DNA of 28,915 nucleotides from an uncultured Elioraea sp. (GTDB lineage: Bacteria > Pseudomonadota > Alphaproteobacteria > Acetobacterales > Acetobacteraceae), in NCBI GenBank assembly GCA_937995555.1, contig CALKJX010000178.1, forward strand, positions 1-28,915. The letters run 5' to 3'. Below the pieces are notes generated by a model, which was not told where the DNA came from, did not search any database, and saw only the letters and a program-made list of their open reading frames with translations. Shown here piece after piece: positions 21,723 to 28,915 of this stretch. The position numbers and the translations under genes were made by a program. Each line of letters opens with the position of its first letter. Within the stretch, counting starts at the first letter, position 1.

Positions 21723-23929
21723 TGACGCCGCCAGGCATCGAAGGCGTAAGTCACGGCGTCCATAACGGCCTGATGCGGGGTTTCCGTTTTGTAGGCCTTA
21801 AGGATACGCCTGCGAACCTGACGATCGAGCGCGTTGCCGGCTTCCGAGCCGGCCAGCAGGTACAGGAAGGCCGCAACAACCATGGCCTCGTCCACCCCCT
21901 GTTCCACGAGATCCCGAAGCGCCACCAGCACTGCTTCCGGAGCGCCCCAGACCTCGAGGTCGTTGAGTGACGGCGACGAAGACATGGCATGCGCGTTCAG
22001 CAGCGCGACCAATTCAGTCGGGCCGATCGCACCGGCAGCCACGCCCCGCATCGGCCGTGCGTACGCTCGGGACTCCATTAAACGAAGATTGTCCGCCCGC
22101 TCCGCCATAGCAGGAGCAGCAAGTTTCAGGAAGGGCACAATCCTGCAGACACTCCGCTCCGCGTGCACCGTGCCCATTCCATGCCAGCCTGCGGCCAGCA
22201 CTTGCGGTACCCTGATGATCTTCGGCAGGTCCTCCGCCTTCTCAGTGTCCGCCCGGACGTGAACGACAATGTAGTTGGTCCATTCGCTCATGAGCTGGTA
22301 GCGGACGGCAAGCACGGTCGCCGCCTTGCCGTCCCCCGTGGCGGCTAAGCGGCGAGCGGCGGCAAGGCGTGTTAAAGCCGGCAGCGATGCGTCGTCGGTG
22401 GCGGGAGTTTCCACCGGACTTCCCTCGAATGGATGGATCTCGGTCTCGTGCCTGACGACGCGCCCGTCGGCCAGCGTCACCTCCAAACTGACCCTGCCTT
22501 CCGGCTTCTCGGCGAACCAGGCGAAGAGATGGACGGTGTCGCCGCCGTAAACTGGCCCGATCGCGTCGGGCACGCGGCACAACGCCTGCGCCGGCCAGCG
22601 GACGAAGGCGCTTCGGGCGCGCGGCGCGTACATGCGCTGGAAATGACGGTGGACGCGCTCGGCCATGTCTTCACGCGGCGCTACGAATTCGCAGGCCCCG
22701 CCGGTCGCCTCGGCGAGTCCGCGCACGAACGCCTCCGCGACGGCGGCGCCCACGCCAACGGTGAAGAAACGGTGGCCAGACTGCTTCGCACGCGCCACGA
22801 CCGAGCCGTCGTCCCACACCTGGCCATCGGTGATGAGGAGGAGGTCACGGTGCAGGTCAGAGGCGCCCCGAACGGCATAGGCGGCCTCGAGGGCGGCGGC
22901 AATCTCGGTGCCGCCCATGTCGGCGTCGAGGGCACGAACGAAGCGTCGCGCCTGGGCGACGGTCTGTTCCGAGACGGGTGTCTCGCGGCCAAACAAGGCA
23001 CGTTGGCTGCTGCCAAAGGCGACGATCTCGAAGAGGTCGCCCGCCCGCAGGCCATCCAGAATGCGCTCCAACGCCGCGCGTGCCTGGGCAATGGAATCGC
23101 CTCCCATGGAGCCAGAGCAGTCGACCACGATCTTGACGCTGCGGCGCTGATCGTGGCCGGCCGTTGGGATCTCGGGCCGGAAGCTCGCCAAAGCGACCCA
23201 GCCGTCGAGGTCCCGCGCAACCAGCGCGCCGGTGGCTTCCGGTCGAGATGAGCGCGCCTCGAGGACGAAATCCCGATCCATGGCCGGCGCGCCGGTGAGT
23301 GCGATCAGCGTCGCGTCGGCTTCCGACGCGACGCTGACGCCGTGGGAAGGGGAGTTGAAGCGCGCGTCCTTGAGCAGCCCGCGCACAGCCACCCTGAGAC
23401 TGAACGCCCGTTCCGCGTCGAGGGCGTACTCCGGTGCCTGGTGCGGCGCGAGGCCTGCTGAGGCGGGATCGCCGTAGCGGGGTGCAATCGTCGTGGGCAT
23501 TGCGAAGCGGACGCGGTCGCCGTTCCAGCGGAGCAGAAGGCCATAGCGGAAGCGGATCGTGGCCGTTTCGCCAGGCAAGAGATTGCCTACGCTCGCCGTG
23601 TAGAGTCCGGGCTCGGCCTGCTCCAGCAGCACAGCAGCATCGCCGTCGGTGATCGCCTCCTCATAGCGGCGCTCGCCCTCCGCCTTTTCGACCACCACAC
23701 CGGCAAGTCTGCGGTCGCCGATCTCGACCCCGAAGCCGAGAAGCACACCATCCAAGGGAAGGGGGAAGGTGTAGACCGCCTCGACATTTGTCGCCTCGGG
23801 ATTGCGATAGCGTTGCGTGACCGTGACCTCAGCCATAAGGTCATTGATCGACGCCTCGGCGCGGACCTCTTCGAGAACGATGGCCTCGCCGCGCACACTC
23901 TCCAGGACCGCTGCTGCACCCGCCTTCAT
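21695..23929 (-). CDS. VIT and von Willebrand factor A domain protein
   Basis: A 744-aa protein. Residues 8-135 are a VIT (inter-alpha-trypsin inhibitor) domain: VEAVYTFPLPLDGVLLGFGV, AVLLEQAEPGLYTASVGNLLPGE. Residues 264 to about 440 are a VWA domain with complete MIDAS residues DCSGS (D270, S272, S274), T341 in MGGTEI and D368 in LLITDGQ. The C-terminal 250 residues include helical sequence not recognised. There is no signal peptide, LPXTG or membrane anchor, so it is likely cytoplasmic, unlike many VIT/VWA proteins. AAGGAG at 23938-23943 sits 8 nt from the ATG, an ideal site. Its start overlaps the stop of the MerR gene (ATGA at 23926-23929), so regulator and VIT/VWA protein form an operon. 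Function is unknown; metal-dependent protein binding is inferred. Confidence 0.9.
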   Translation of the reverse strand: MKAGAAAVLESVRGEAIVLEEVRAEASINDLMAEVTVTQRYRNPEATNVEAVYTFPLPLDGVLLGFGVEIGDRRLAGVVVEKAEGERRYEEAITDGDAAVLLEQAEPGLYTASVGNLLPGETATIRFRYGLLLRWNGDRVRFAMPTTIAPRYGDPASAGLAPHQAPEYALDAERAFSLRVAVRGLLKDARFNSPSHGVSVASEADATLIALTGAPAMDRDFVLEARSSRPEATGALVARDLDGWVALASFRPEIPTAGHDQRRSVKIVVDCSGSMGGDSIAQARAALERILDGLRAGDLFEIVAFGSSQRALFGRETPVSEQTVAQARRFVRALDADMGGTEIAAALEAAYAVRGASDLHRDLLLITDGQVWDDGSVVARAKQSGHRFFTVGVGAAVAEAFVRGLAEATGGACEFVAPREDMAERVHRHFQRMYAPRARSAFVRWPAQALCRVPDAIGPVYGGDTVHLFAWFAEKPEGRVSLEVTLADGRVVRHETEIHPFEGSPVETPATDDASLPALTRLAAARRLAATGDGKAATVLAVRYQLMSEWTNYIVVHVRADTEKAEDLPKIIRVPQVLAAGWHGMGTVHAERSVCRIVPFLKLAAPAMAERADNLRLMESRAYARPMRGVAAGAIGPTELVALLNAHAMSSSPSLNDLEVWGAPEAVLVALRDLVEQGVDEAMVVAAFLYLLAGSEAGNALDRQVRRRILKAYKTETPHQAVMDAVTYAFDAWRRQWATEANGF

Positions 23930-24354
23930 CGTGCTGTCTCCTTCTTCAACCGATCGAACAGCGCCGCCGCTTGCCGGGCGAGTGCGCGCACCTCTTCGGG
24001 CGTCAGACCCGCCTCCCTCGGCTCGATGACGAGCTCCACGCCGGGGCGGAGAAGAACATGGCTCCGCACCGTGACGTCGCCCGGACGACGGGGCCTCTCC
24101 GGCGGCAGGTCTACGCCCTCCACGGGTCCGGCGGCGAGCTCGCGGATCCGCTCCAAGCTGAGACCGGCCCGCTGCCATTTGCGGATGGTCAGCAGCTGCT
24201 CGAGGTGATCCCGCGTGTAGTAGGCGCCTCGCTTGGCGCCCTCCGGCCGGTCGACTAGGCCCTCCTGGATGTAGAAGCGCACCGTCCGACGCGGCATGTC
24301 CGCCAGGGCGCAAAGCCCGTCGAGGGTAAAGCGTTCGGCATCATTCACCATCAT
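23926..24354 (-). CDS. MerR-family transcriptional regulator
   Basis: A 142-aa protein with an N-terminal MerR winged helix: TLDGLCALADMPRRTVRFYI then QEGLVDRPEGAKRGAYYTRDH (about 10-50) and HLEQLLTIRKWQRAGLSLERI. The C-terminal part is charged and Pro-rich, with GLTPEEVRALARQAAALFDRL suited to a dimerisation helix. No conserved cysteine array for metal sensing is visible, so the inducer is unknown. The gene ends in an ATGA overlap with the VIT/VWA gene. The start at ATG 24354 (or ATG 24351) is close behind a putative promoter with a palindrome, hinting at a leaderless, self-regulated transcript. Confidence 0.9.
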   Translation of the reverse strand: MMVNDAERFTLDGLCALADMPRRTVRFYIQEGLVDRPEGAKRGAYYTRDHLEQLLTIRKWQRAGLSLERIRELAAGPVEGVDLPPERPRRPGDVTVRSHVLLRPGVELVIEPREAGLTPEEVRALARQAAALFDRLKKETAR

Positions 24355-24357
24355 GAA

Positions 24358-24394
24358 GCCATATATCACATCGCCACTGTCTAAAACAAGTGGC
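24358..24394 (-). promoter_or_regulatory. Putative MerR-operon promoter with palindromic operator
   Basis: Read leftwards, TTGTTT and TATATG are separated by 18 bp and the -10 lies within a few bases of the MerR ATG. Overlapping it is an inverted repeat GCCACT-N10-AGTGGC (24373-24394), the kind of dyad MerR-family regulators bind in or near an elongated spacer. The stretch is AT-rich compared with its surroundings. Autoregulation is inferred. Confidence 0.45.
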
Positions 24395-24733
24395 AAAATG
24401 AATCTTGCTCCCTCACCGATCGCGCTTGGCCTCGCTCGGGCGTGCTGCGCAGCGGTGTGGTTCGCGCACATGTGTGCCAACTCGCGCCGCTGCGACCTTC
24501 CGCGCGGCGGGGACACAATTGACAGCGGATTGCAGCGATGTGCGTGCGAGAAAGCCTGGCACAACCGTAAAGCCCGGCCGCGTTCAGAACCCATTGAAAA
24601 GAGTCGCGTTTGCCGGGCTTAACAAGCGCAGTGCCGGTTAAGTCGGAAAGAGACAGAGACGGCGAAATGGGGCCGACGGGCAATGTCGGCCGGTCTCCGC
24701 GGTTAACCCGATTTCAGCAAAGCTCTTTGAACG
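24395..24733. other. Intergenic region with an unexplained stem-loop
   Basis: Between the MerR promoter and the tRNA terminator no gene is supported. An 8-bp inverted repeat AAGCCCGG / CCGGGCTT (24570-24577 and 24613-24620) encloses a 35-nt loop, and a second dyad GGCCGAC / GTCGGCC lies near 24672-24692. A perfect TTGACA occurs at about 24518 on the + strand but lacks a convincing -10. A palindromic GCACATGTGTGC-like element lies near 24465. A small RNA is possible but not shown. Confidence 0.35.
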
Positions 24734-24764
24734 CGAAAGAAAAATGGCCGCGCTGGCGGCCATG
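24734..24764 (-). terminator. Intrinsic terminator of tRNA-Ser
   Basis: Read leftwards after the tRNA, ATGGCCGC-CAGC-GCGGCCAT forms a perfect 8-bp stem with a 4-nt loop (24744-24763), followed at once by a U-rich tract (TTTTTCTTTC in DNA). It lies 23 bp past the encoded CCA, a textbook factor-independent terminator. Confidence 0.88.
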
Positions 24765-24786
24765 GCTTCGGTTCGTGCAGGTGAGT

Positions 24787-24876
24787 TGGCGGAGGGGGTG
24801 GGATTCGAACCCACGGTACGGTTACCCGTACACCGGTTTTCGAGACCGGCCCGTTCGACCACTCCGGCACCCCTCC
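24787..24876 (-). tRNA. tRNA-Ser (anticodon CGA)
   Basis: The 87-nt body (24790-24876) has acceptor stem GGAGGGG / CCCCTCC with discriminator G, a D-arm beginning at CCGGAGTGGTCGAACGG, anticodon stem-loop CCGGT-CTCGAAA-ACCGG with anticodon CGA, a long variable arm (GTACGGGTAACCGTAC) as in class II tRNAs, and the T-arm GTGGGTTCGAATCCCAC. CCA is encoded at 24787-24789. It reads UCG codons. It closely resembles E. coli tRNA-Ser(CGA) from memory. Confidence 0.97.
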
Positions 24877-24925
24877 GCGGCGAGGGGTCACTACACCGCG
24901 CCGCCGGCCCGCGCAACGCGGCCCG

Positions 24926-25660
24926 TCAGGCCGCCTGGACCGGCGCCGACATCCAGGACGCGTTCAGCTTGTACCCGCCGCCTTCGGTCACCAGCAGCCG
25001 CGCATTCGACGGGTCGGGCTCGATCTTCTGACGCAACCGGTAGATGTGCGTCTCGAGCGTGTGCGTCGTCACCGCCGCGTTGTAGCCCCACACCTCGTTC
25101 AACAGCACCTGGCGCGCCACCGGGACGGAGGCGGCGCGGTACAGGTACTTCAGGATCGCGGCTTCCTTTTCGGTCAGCCGGATCTTGCGGTTGCGCGTCG
25201 GCTCGATCAGCAGTTTCGCCGCCGGACGGAATGTATAGGGTCCGATCGAGAACACCGCATCGTCGGAGTTGTCGAAAATCGCGAGGTGCCGGCGCAGCCG
25301 CGCCAGCAACTCACCATAGCGGAACGGCTTGACGATGTAGTCGTTCGCGCCTGCGTCCAGACCCTTGATCGTGTCGGCCTCGGTGTCAGCACCCGTCAGC
25401 ATGATGACCGGCACCTTCACGCCGAGCTTGCGCAGCCTCTGCGTGAACTCCCGCCCGTCGCCGTCCGGCAGGCCGACATCCAGCAGCACGGCATCCACGC
25501 GCGCGTCCTTGCGTGTCAGGACGGCCTCGGCCTCCGCGAGGGTTTCCGCCTCGATCGGCTCGAACTCGCCCTCGCCCTTGAGCTGCTCGGCGAGGGTCGC
25601 TCGGAGGGCGCGGTCGTCGTCCACGATCAGGATCGGTCGGGCAAGCGCCATGGGGGTCAT
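24926..25660 (-). CDS. OmpR/PhoB-family response regulator
   Basis: A 244-aa two-component regulator. The receiver domain (10 to about 125) has acidic residues D14 and D15, phospho-acceptor D61 in VLLDVGLPDGDG, T89 in MLTGAD and K111 in YIVKPF. The C-terminal winged helix (about 140-235) includes IRLTEKEAAILKYLYRA, LLNEVWGYNAAVTTHTLETHI and YRLRQKIEPD, which defines the OmpR/PhoB class. No partner histidine kinase lies in the window, so it is an orphan here; its targets are unknown. Candidate starts are ATG 25660 (GGAC upstream) and ATG 25651. The tRNA-Ser gene follows on the same strand. Confidence 0.93.
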   Translation of the reverse strand: MTPMALARPILIVDDDRALRATLAEQLKGEGEFEPIEAETLAEAEAVLTRKDARVDAVLLDVGLPDGDGREFTQRLRKLGVKVPVIMLTGADTEADTIKGLDAGANDYIVKPFRYGELLARLRRHLAIFDNSDDAVFSIGPYTFRPAAKLLIEPTRNRKIRLTEKEAAILKYLYRAASVPVARQVLLNEVWGYNAAVTTHTLETHIYRLRQKIEPDPSNARLLVTEGGGYKLNASWMSAPVQAA

Positions 25661-26048
25661 CTTTCGTCCGCGTCTCGCGGGGTCATGATGCCAGCCGCGC
25701 AGCTGGCGGAGCAAGCACCGGACGCGAACCCGCAGGCGAGCGCACGCCTGACCGTGCCGCGGTTGGGGCTCCGTGCCGGACCAGCGCCGCTGATGTGGGG
25801 TCGGAGCCGGGGCTTCGGGCACACGATCACGCGAGCGGGCGCGGGAGCACCAACCGGCGCTGTGCTCGGCGCATCTGGCGAAGTGCAGTGCACCCCCCAA
25901 TATCGATGTCAGGCCGTAGACGATCTTGCGCTGTCGCAATCACTCAACCGTGCCTGCACATCCGCAGGATCGCTGCCTGCCTGCCATCTTCGCGCCCCGA
26001 TCGACGGCCGATATGCCGTCCGGGAACGCCGCCACGATCGAGAGAGAC
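25661..26048. other. Divergent intergenic region upstream of the response regulator and ribA
   Basis: This is a 388-bp gap between divergently transcribed genes. It contains inverted repeats TTGCG-CTGT-CGCAA (25926-25939) and GGCTCCG / CGGAGCC (25767-25773 and 25802-25808, 28-nt loop). I looked for an FMN riboswitch upstream of ribA, and its conserved core is not present. No gene is supported, although frames stay open because of the high GC content. Confidence 0.4.
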
Positions 26049-27224
26049 ATGCGGATCAACTCTTCTGCCGCCGGGCCTGATGACGCGCCCCTGAGCGTCA
26101 GGCAACTCGACCAGTCGGAAGGCGAGCGCCGCCTGCGTCAGGTGCACCGGGCGATCGCCGAGCTGCGCCGCGGCGCCCCGGTCCTGGCACTGTGCCAAGA
26201 GGACGGGTACTTGGTCGCGGCGGCGGAACTGTCCGGTACGGCAACGCTTGCCAGGATCGGCACGCTTGCCGCCCAACCCGCCCAGCTGCTGCTTGCGCCG
26301 ACGCGCGCGGCCGCGGTGTTGCAGCGACCGGCACCCGGCGGGGCCGCCGTCCCCGCCGTCGCCTTTCGCCTGCCGCCAGGCACCACCCCAGCGATCTTGC
26401 GCGCCTTCGCCGACCCGACCGCCGAGCCTGCCGCCCTACGCCCCGAGATCGCCGGGCTGCCGCCCGAGCTCCCGGCCGCTGTCGCCATTCGGCTTGCGAA
26501 GCTCGCCCGGCTCCTGCCTGCGGTGCTGGCCGCGCCGGTGGCCGCGCCGGATGATTGGCAGGCGTTCGCTGCGCGCCACGACCTGATCGCCGTGCCGGGT
26601 GCGGATGTGCTCGGCTACCCCGACACGGTCGCGGCCACGCTCACCCGCGTCGGCGAGGCACGGGTGCCGACCGAGGACAGCCGCGAGACCCGCATCATCG
26701 CGTTCCGTCCGGCTGATGGCGGCACGGAGCACCTGGCCATGGTGGTGGGCGACCCCTGGTCGGCCGCCGAACCGCCGCTCGTGCGCCTGCACAGCGAGTG
26801 CTTCACCGGCGACCTGCTCGGCTCGCTCCGCTGCGACTGCGGCCCGCAGCTGCGCGGCGCGCTCGCGCGCATGGCCGAGGAGGGGGCGGGGGTGCTGCTC
26901 TACCTCTCGCAGGAGGGCCGCGGCATCGGTCTCGTGAACAAGCTGCGGGCCTATCAGCTCCAGGACGAGGGCGCCGACACGCTCGACGCCAATACCCGGC
27001 TCGGCTACGGCGCCGACGAGCGCAACTTCCTGATCGCCGCCGCCATGCTGCGCGAACTCGGCATCGACACGGTGCGGGTGCTGACCAACAACCCCGACAA
27101 GGTCGCCGCGCTCTCCGCGTGCGGCATCCGCGTCGCGGCGCGCGTGCCGCACCGTTTCCCAGCCAACGAGCACAACGGCCGCTATCTCCAGACGAAGGCG
27201 GAGCGCTTCGGCCACCTGTTCTGA
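26049..27224 (+). CDS. ribA: GTP cyclohydrolase II with degenerate RibB-like N-terminal domain
   Basis: A 391-aa protein. The C-terminal half (about 200-391) is a complete GTP cyclohydrolase II: LHSECFTGDLLGSLRCDCGPQL with zinc cysteines C251, C262 and C264, then LYLSQEGRGIGLVNKLRAYQ, DTLDANTRLGYGADERNF and VRVLTNNPDKVAAL. It catalyses the first committed step of riboflavin synthesis, GTP to the diaminopyrimidine phosphate. The N-terminal 190 residues are placed like the RibB domain of RibBA fusions, but where RibB has its acidic DDEDRENEGD-type active site this protein has CQEDGYLVAAAEL. DHBP synthase activity is therefore unlikely, and another ribB gene should exist. I chose the ATG at 26049 (GAGAGAG upstream) over in-frame starts at 26013 and 25926. 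Confidence 0.92.
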   Translation: MRINSSAAGPDDAPLSVRQLDQSEGERRLRQVHRAIAELRRGAPVLALCQEDGYLVAAAELSGTATLARIGTLAAQPAQLLLAPTRAAAVLQRPAPGGAAVPAVAFRLPPGTTPAILRAFADPTAEPAALRPEIAGLPPELPAAVAIRLAKLARLLPAVLAAPVAAPDDWQAFAARHDLIAVPGADVLGYPDTVAATLTRVGEARVPTEDSRETRIIAFRPADGGTEHLAMVVGDPWSAAEPPLVRLHSECFTGDLLGSLRCDCGPQLRGALARMAEEGAGVLLYLSQEGRGIGLVNKLRAYQLQDEGADTLDANTRLGYGADERNFLIAAAMLRELGIDTVRVLTNNPDKVAALSACGIRVAARVPHRFPANEHNGRYLQTKAERFGHLF

Positions 27225-27243
27225 CCCGGCAGGTTCTGCCGGG
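27225..27243 (+). terminator. Hairpin directly after ribA
   Basis: CCCGGCAG-GTT-CTGCCGGG is a perfect 8-bp stem with a 3-nt loop beginning at the base after the ribA stop codon. It lacks a U-run, so it may be a weak terminator or a 3'-end stabilising structure. Confidence 0.5.
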
Positions 27244-27342
27244 CGGTGGCTGATCCCGCCGCCTGGGTGACGGGACCAAGGCCGCGGCGGACCGACGGCC
27301 CGGATGGCGCGGCCTGGCACGGCGGTTGCAGACCACTGCGCC

Positions 27343-27960
27343 ATGATCGGCTCGTCCCTCCCGCTGCTGCCGAACGGACAGCGCCAGGCGCCCGATGGCG
27401 GGCCGCCCCTGCGCGAGGACGAGGGCGTGCCGATGCCGGTCGCGATCTCGTTCGGCGACTTCCTCGCCAACCTCAACCCGCTGCACCACATCCCGGTCGT
27501 CGGCTGGGCGTATCGCCAGATCACCGGCGAGTCGGTGAACCCGGCGTTCCGCGCCCTCGGCGGGTTCCTGCTCGGCGGTCCGGTCGGCGCCATCATCGCC
27601 GCGGTCAGCGCGATGGCCGAGAGCCTGTTCAGCGACTCGTCGAACGGTGGCGCGGGGGGGGCGGTCGCGGTGGCGCCGCCGATCCCGGCCGGCGCGGCAA
27701 TGGCCGTTGCCATGCCCCGTGCTGGCGGCACGCCGTCCGCCGAAGCCGCCGAGCTCGCCGACCTGGCCGTCGCGGTACCGATCGGCGGCCAGGCGCTCGC
27801 CGTGCGGCTCGGGGCGCGGTCCTACCGCGCGCCGGCCGAGGCGGCACTGCCCGCGCTCGCCGCTTCCCGCCCGGCAGGCGGGAGCGACTTCGCCGAACGG
27901 ATGATGCGCGGGCTCGATGCCTACGACCGCACCTTGCGGTTGCGGTCGGGTGGCGGCTGA
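27343..27960 (+). CDS. Hypothetical protein with a glycine-rich hydrophobic segment
   Basis: A 205-aa protein. After a hydrophilic N-terminus, residues 35-85 carry FGDFLANLNPLHHIPVVGWA, then YRQITGESVNPAFRALGGFL and LGGPVGAIIAAVSAMAESL. The Gly/Ala-rich hydrophobic stretch could be one membrane-associated hairpin. The rest is low-complexity Ala/Gly/Pro. NPLHHIPVVG followed by a GGPVG membrane segment recurs, as far as I recall, in uncharacterised alphaproteobacterial proteins. No function is assigned. Codon bias supports coding from the ATG at 27343; the ATG at 27433 has the better ribosome binding site (GAGGG, 7 nt) and is the alternative start. It follows ribA on the same strand and converges with yggS. 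Confidence 0.7.
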   Translation: MIGSSLPLLPNGQRQAPDGGPPLREDEGVPMPVAISFGDFLANLNPLHHIPVVGWAYRQITGESVNPAFRALGGFLLGGPVGAIIAAVSAMAESLFSDSSNGGAGGAVAVAPPIPAGAAMAVAMPRAGGTPSAEAAELADLAVAVPIGGQALAVRLGARSYRAPAEAALPALAASRPAGGSDFAERMMRGLDAYDRTLRLRSGGG

Positions 27961-27978
27961 GGGCCGGCCCGCTCAGCC
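27955..27978. terminator. Symmetric stem-loop spanning two convergent stop codons
   Basis: GGCTGAG (27955-27961) and CTCAGCC (27972-27978) pair across a GC-rich centre that is itself nearly palindromic. The stop codons of both the hypothetical gene (27958-27960) and yggS (27973-27975) lie in its arms. A bidirectional terminator is plausible, without U-runs. Confidence 0.5.
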
Positions 27979-28662
27979 CTGCGCCGGCGCCGGCCGTGCC
28001 CCGAAGATCGCCGTGCCGAGCCTGACATGCGTCGCGCCATGGGCGATCGCGGTCTCGAAATCGTTGCTCATGCCCATGCTGAGCTGGCTCAGGCCATGAC
28101 GGCGCGCGCAGTCCGCCAGCCAGCCGAAATGCGGCGCCGGATCCTCGTCCACCGGCGGGATGCACATCAGCCCCCGGACCGGCAGGTCCCACTCGTCCAG
28201 GCACAGATGGATGAACTCGTCCGCTTCGGGCTTCGGGATGCCGGCCTTCTGCGGCTCCTCGCCGGTGTTCACCTGGATGAACAGCGTGGGCGTGCGCTTC
28301 TGGCGCGCGATCTCGCGCGCGATCACCTCGGCGAGCCGCGGCCGGTCGAGCGTCTCGATCACGTCGAACAGCGCGACGGCGGCTGCGGCCTTGTTCGTCT
28401 GCAGCGGGCCGATCAGGTGCAACTTGAGGCTACGGTGCGCGGATTTCAGCGCCGCGTATTTGGCCTGCGCCTCCTGCACCCGGTTCTCGCCGAACACCGT
28501 CTGGCCGGCGGCGATCGCCGCCTCGATCGCCGGCCTCTCATGGGTCTTGGACACCGCGACCACGGTGACCGAGGATGGGTCGCGGCCGGCGCGGGCGCAG
28601 GCCTTGGCAACCCGGGAGCGAACCGTGGCAAGAGCGTCAGCGATGGCGGTGCGTTCGGACAT
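27973..28662 (-). CDS. yggS: YggS-family PLP-binding protein
   Basis: A 229-aa fold-type III (alanine-racemase-barrel) PLP protein. Family signatures: VTVVAVSKTH with the Schiff-base lysine K39, VFGENRVQEAQAKY, LHLIGPLQTNKA, LFIQVNTGEEPQKAG, GLMCIPP, and SMGMSNDFETAIAHGATHVRLGTAIFG. YggS/PLPBP proteins have no known catalysis; they buffer PLP and influence amino-acid and keto-acid homeostasis. The ATG at 28662 gives the standard family N-terminus (MSERTAIADALATV). The divergent thiamine-phosphate-synthase-like gene starts only a few bases away, so promoters must overlap coding DNA. Confidence 0.95.
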   Translation of the reverse strand: MSERTAIADALATVRSRVAKACARAGRDPSSVTVVAVSKTHERPAIEAAIAAGQTVFGENRVQEAQAKYAALKSAHRSLKLHLIGPLQTNKAAAAVALFDVIETLDRPRLAEVIAREIARQKRTPTLFIQVNTGEEPQKAGIPKPEADEFIHLCLDEWDLPVRGLMCIPPVDEDPAPHFGWLADCARRHGLSQLSMGMSNDFETAIAHGATHVRLGTAIFGARPAPAQG

Positions 28663-28665
28663 GGC

Positions 28666-28915
28666 ATGGCGCAAGGGTTGATCGGAGCGGCGCGGCGGCT
28701 GCGGCGCAGGACACGTCGGCTCCCGTGGCTCATCCTTATGACCGATCCCGGCCGGGGCGGCGACCCCCTCGCGGCCGCTGCGGCACTTCCACGTGCATGT
28801 GCTGCCATCCTGCGCCACGACTCGGTGCCGGCGCGGGCCGACCTGGCGACGCGGCTCGCGCGTCTGTGCCGGGCGCGCGGGCTCGGTCTCTCGATCGCGC
28901 GTGATGCGAGGCTGG
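28666..28915 (+). CDS. Thiamine-phosphate-synthase-like protein (5' part, cut by window edge)
   Basis: From ATG 28666 the frame is open to the window end (83 codons). After a basic leader (GAARRLRRRTRRLP) it reads WLILMTDPGRGGDPLAAAAA, then LPRACAAILRHDSVPARADL and ATRLARLCRARGLGLSIARD. This matches the first strands of ThiE/TenI-type barrels, where the pattern W-L-x-T-D-P, then LPRG..VVLRH, then LCRAR.L.LVVAGD is common beside yggS in alphaproteobacteria. The thiamine-phosphate active site lies beyond the window, so activity cannot be judged. TTG 28678 and ATG 28738 are other possible starts; the latter would cut into the first strand. Confidence 0.65.
   Translation, partial: MAQGLIGAARRLRRRTRRLPWLILMTDPGRGGDPLAAAAALPRACAAILRHDSVPARADLATRLARLCRARGLGLSIARDARL

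Noticed and set aside
24744..25031. Rightward frame containing EGVGFEPTVRLPVHRF
   Set aside because: This is the well-known false peptide made by translating the reverse of a tRNA-Ser gene; the tRNA is at 24787-24876.
25661..26048. FMN riboswitch upstream of ribA
   Set aside because: The GC-rich hairpins there do not contain the conserved RFN core, and no six-helix arrangement could be drawn.
1..28915. CRISPR arrays or tandem repeats
   Set aside because: Reading through, I saw no regularly spaced direct repeats. The only long repeat noticed is the 107-bp pair.

Overview
The window is GC-rich (roughly 70% by eye) with strong G/C bias at third codon positions. It carries genes typical of alphaproteobacteria: a Bug/TctC-type receptor, a YhaO/YhaN pair, an M48-TPR protease followed by a DsbA-like protein, a RibA with a RibB-like N-terminus, and yggS back to back with a thiamine-phosphate-synthase-like gene. 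My inference is Rhodospirillales, probably Acetobacteraceae. The sequence alone does not fix genus.

Layout. 1-620 (-): 5' part of a secreted DUF1194/VWA protein. 926-2086 (-): PLP aminotransferase. 2125-4374: a two-gene, lower-GC cassette (AlbA_2/HATPase protein, then a ParA-like ATPase) bracketed by a perfect 107-bp direct repeat of the aminotransferase 5' end. 4495-5922 (-): gamma-glutamyltranspeptidase-like lipoprotein, divergent from an M48-TPR protease and a DsbA-like oxidoreductase (+). 8071-8874 (-): stand-alone EAL phosphodiesterase. 9070-12280 (-): apparent operon of diaminopropionate ammonia-lyase, Bug receptor and quinone oxidoreductase, divergent from a small c-type cytochrome. 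12643-17891 (-): tightly overlapping run of YhaO-like nuclease, YhaN-like SMC ATPase, ferric-reductase-like flavohaem protein and a 39-aa membrane peptide.

18021-24354 looks accessory. A double-AAA ATPase and a WYL regulator (+) face a scarred stretch at about 21190-21722. The scar holds an IS3-like transposase scrap, the first ~67 codons of a sacsin-type ATPase gene with an intact ribosome binding site, and a 52-codon frame whose stop overlaps that gene's GTG start. Beyond it lies a MerR regulator/VIT-VWA protein operon (-) with a palindromic promoter.

24787-28915 is housekeeping: tRNA-Ser(CGA) with a clear intrinsic terminator, an OmpR-type response regulator, ribA with a degenerate RibB-like domain, a hypothetical protein, yggS, and the start of a thiamine-phosphate-synthase-like gene cut by the window edge.

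The best candidate for an undescribed system is the AlbA_2-ParA cassette. It sits between two neighbouring host genes, is flanked by 107-bp repeats, leaves the downstream aminotransferase intact, and places a duplicated host start region directly upstream of its own first gene. The second candidate is the AAA/WYL locus with its decayed sacsin-like neighbour.
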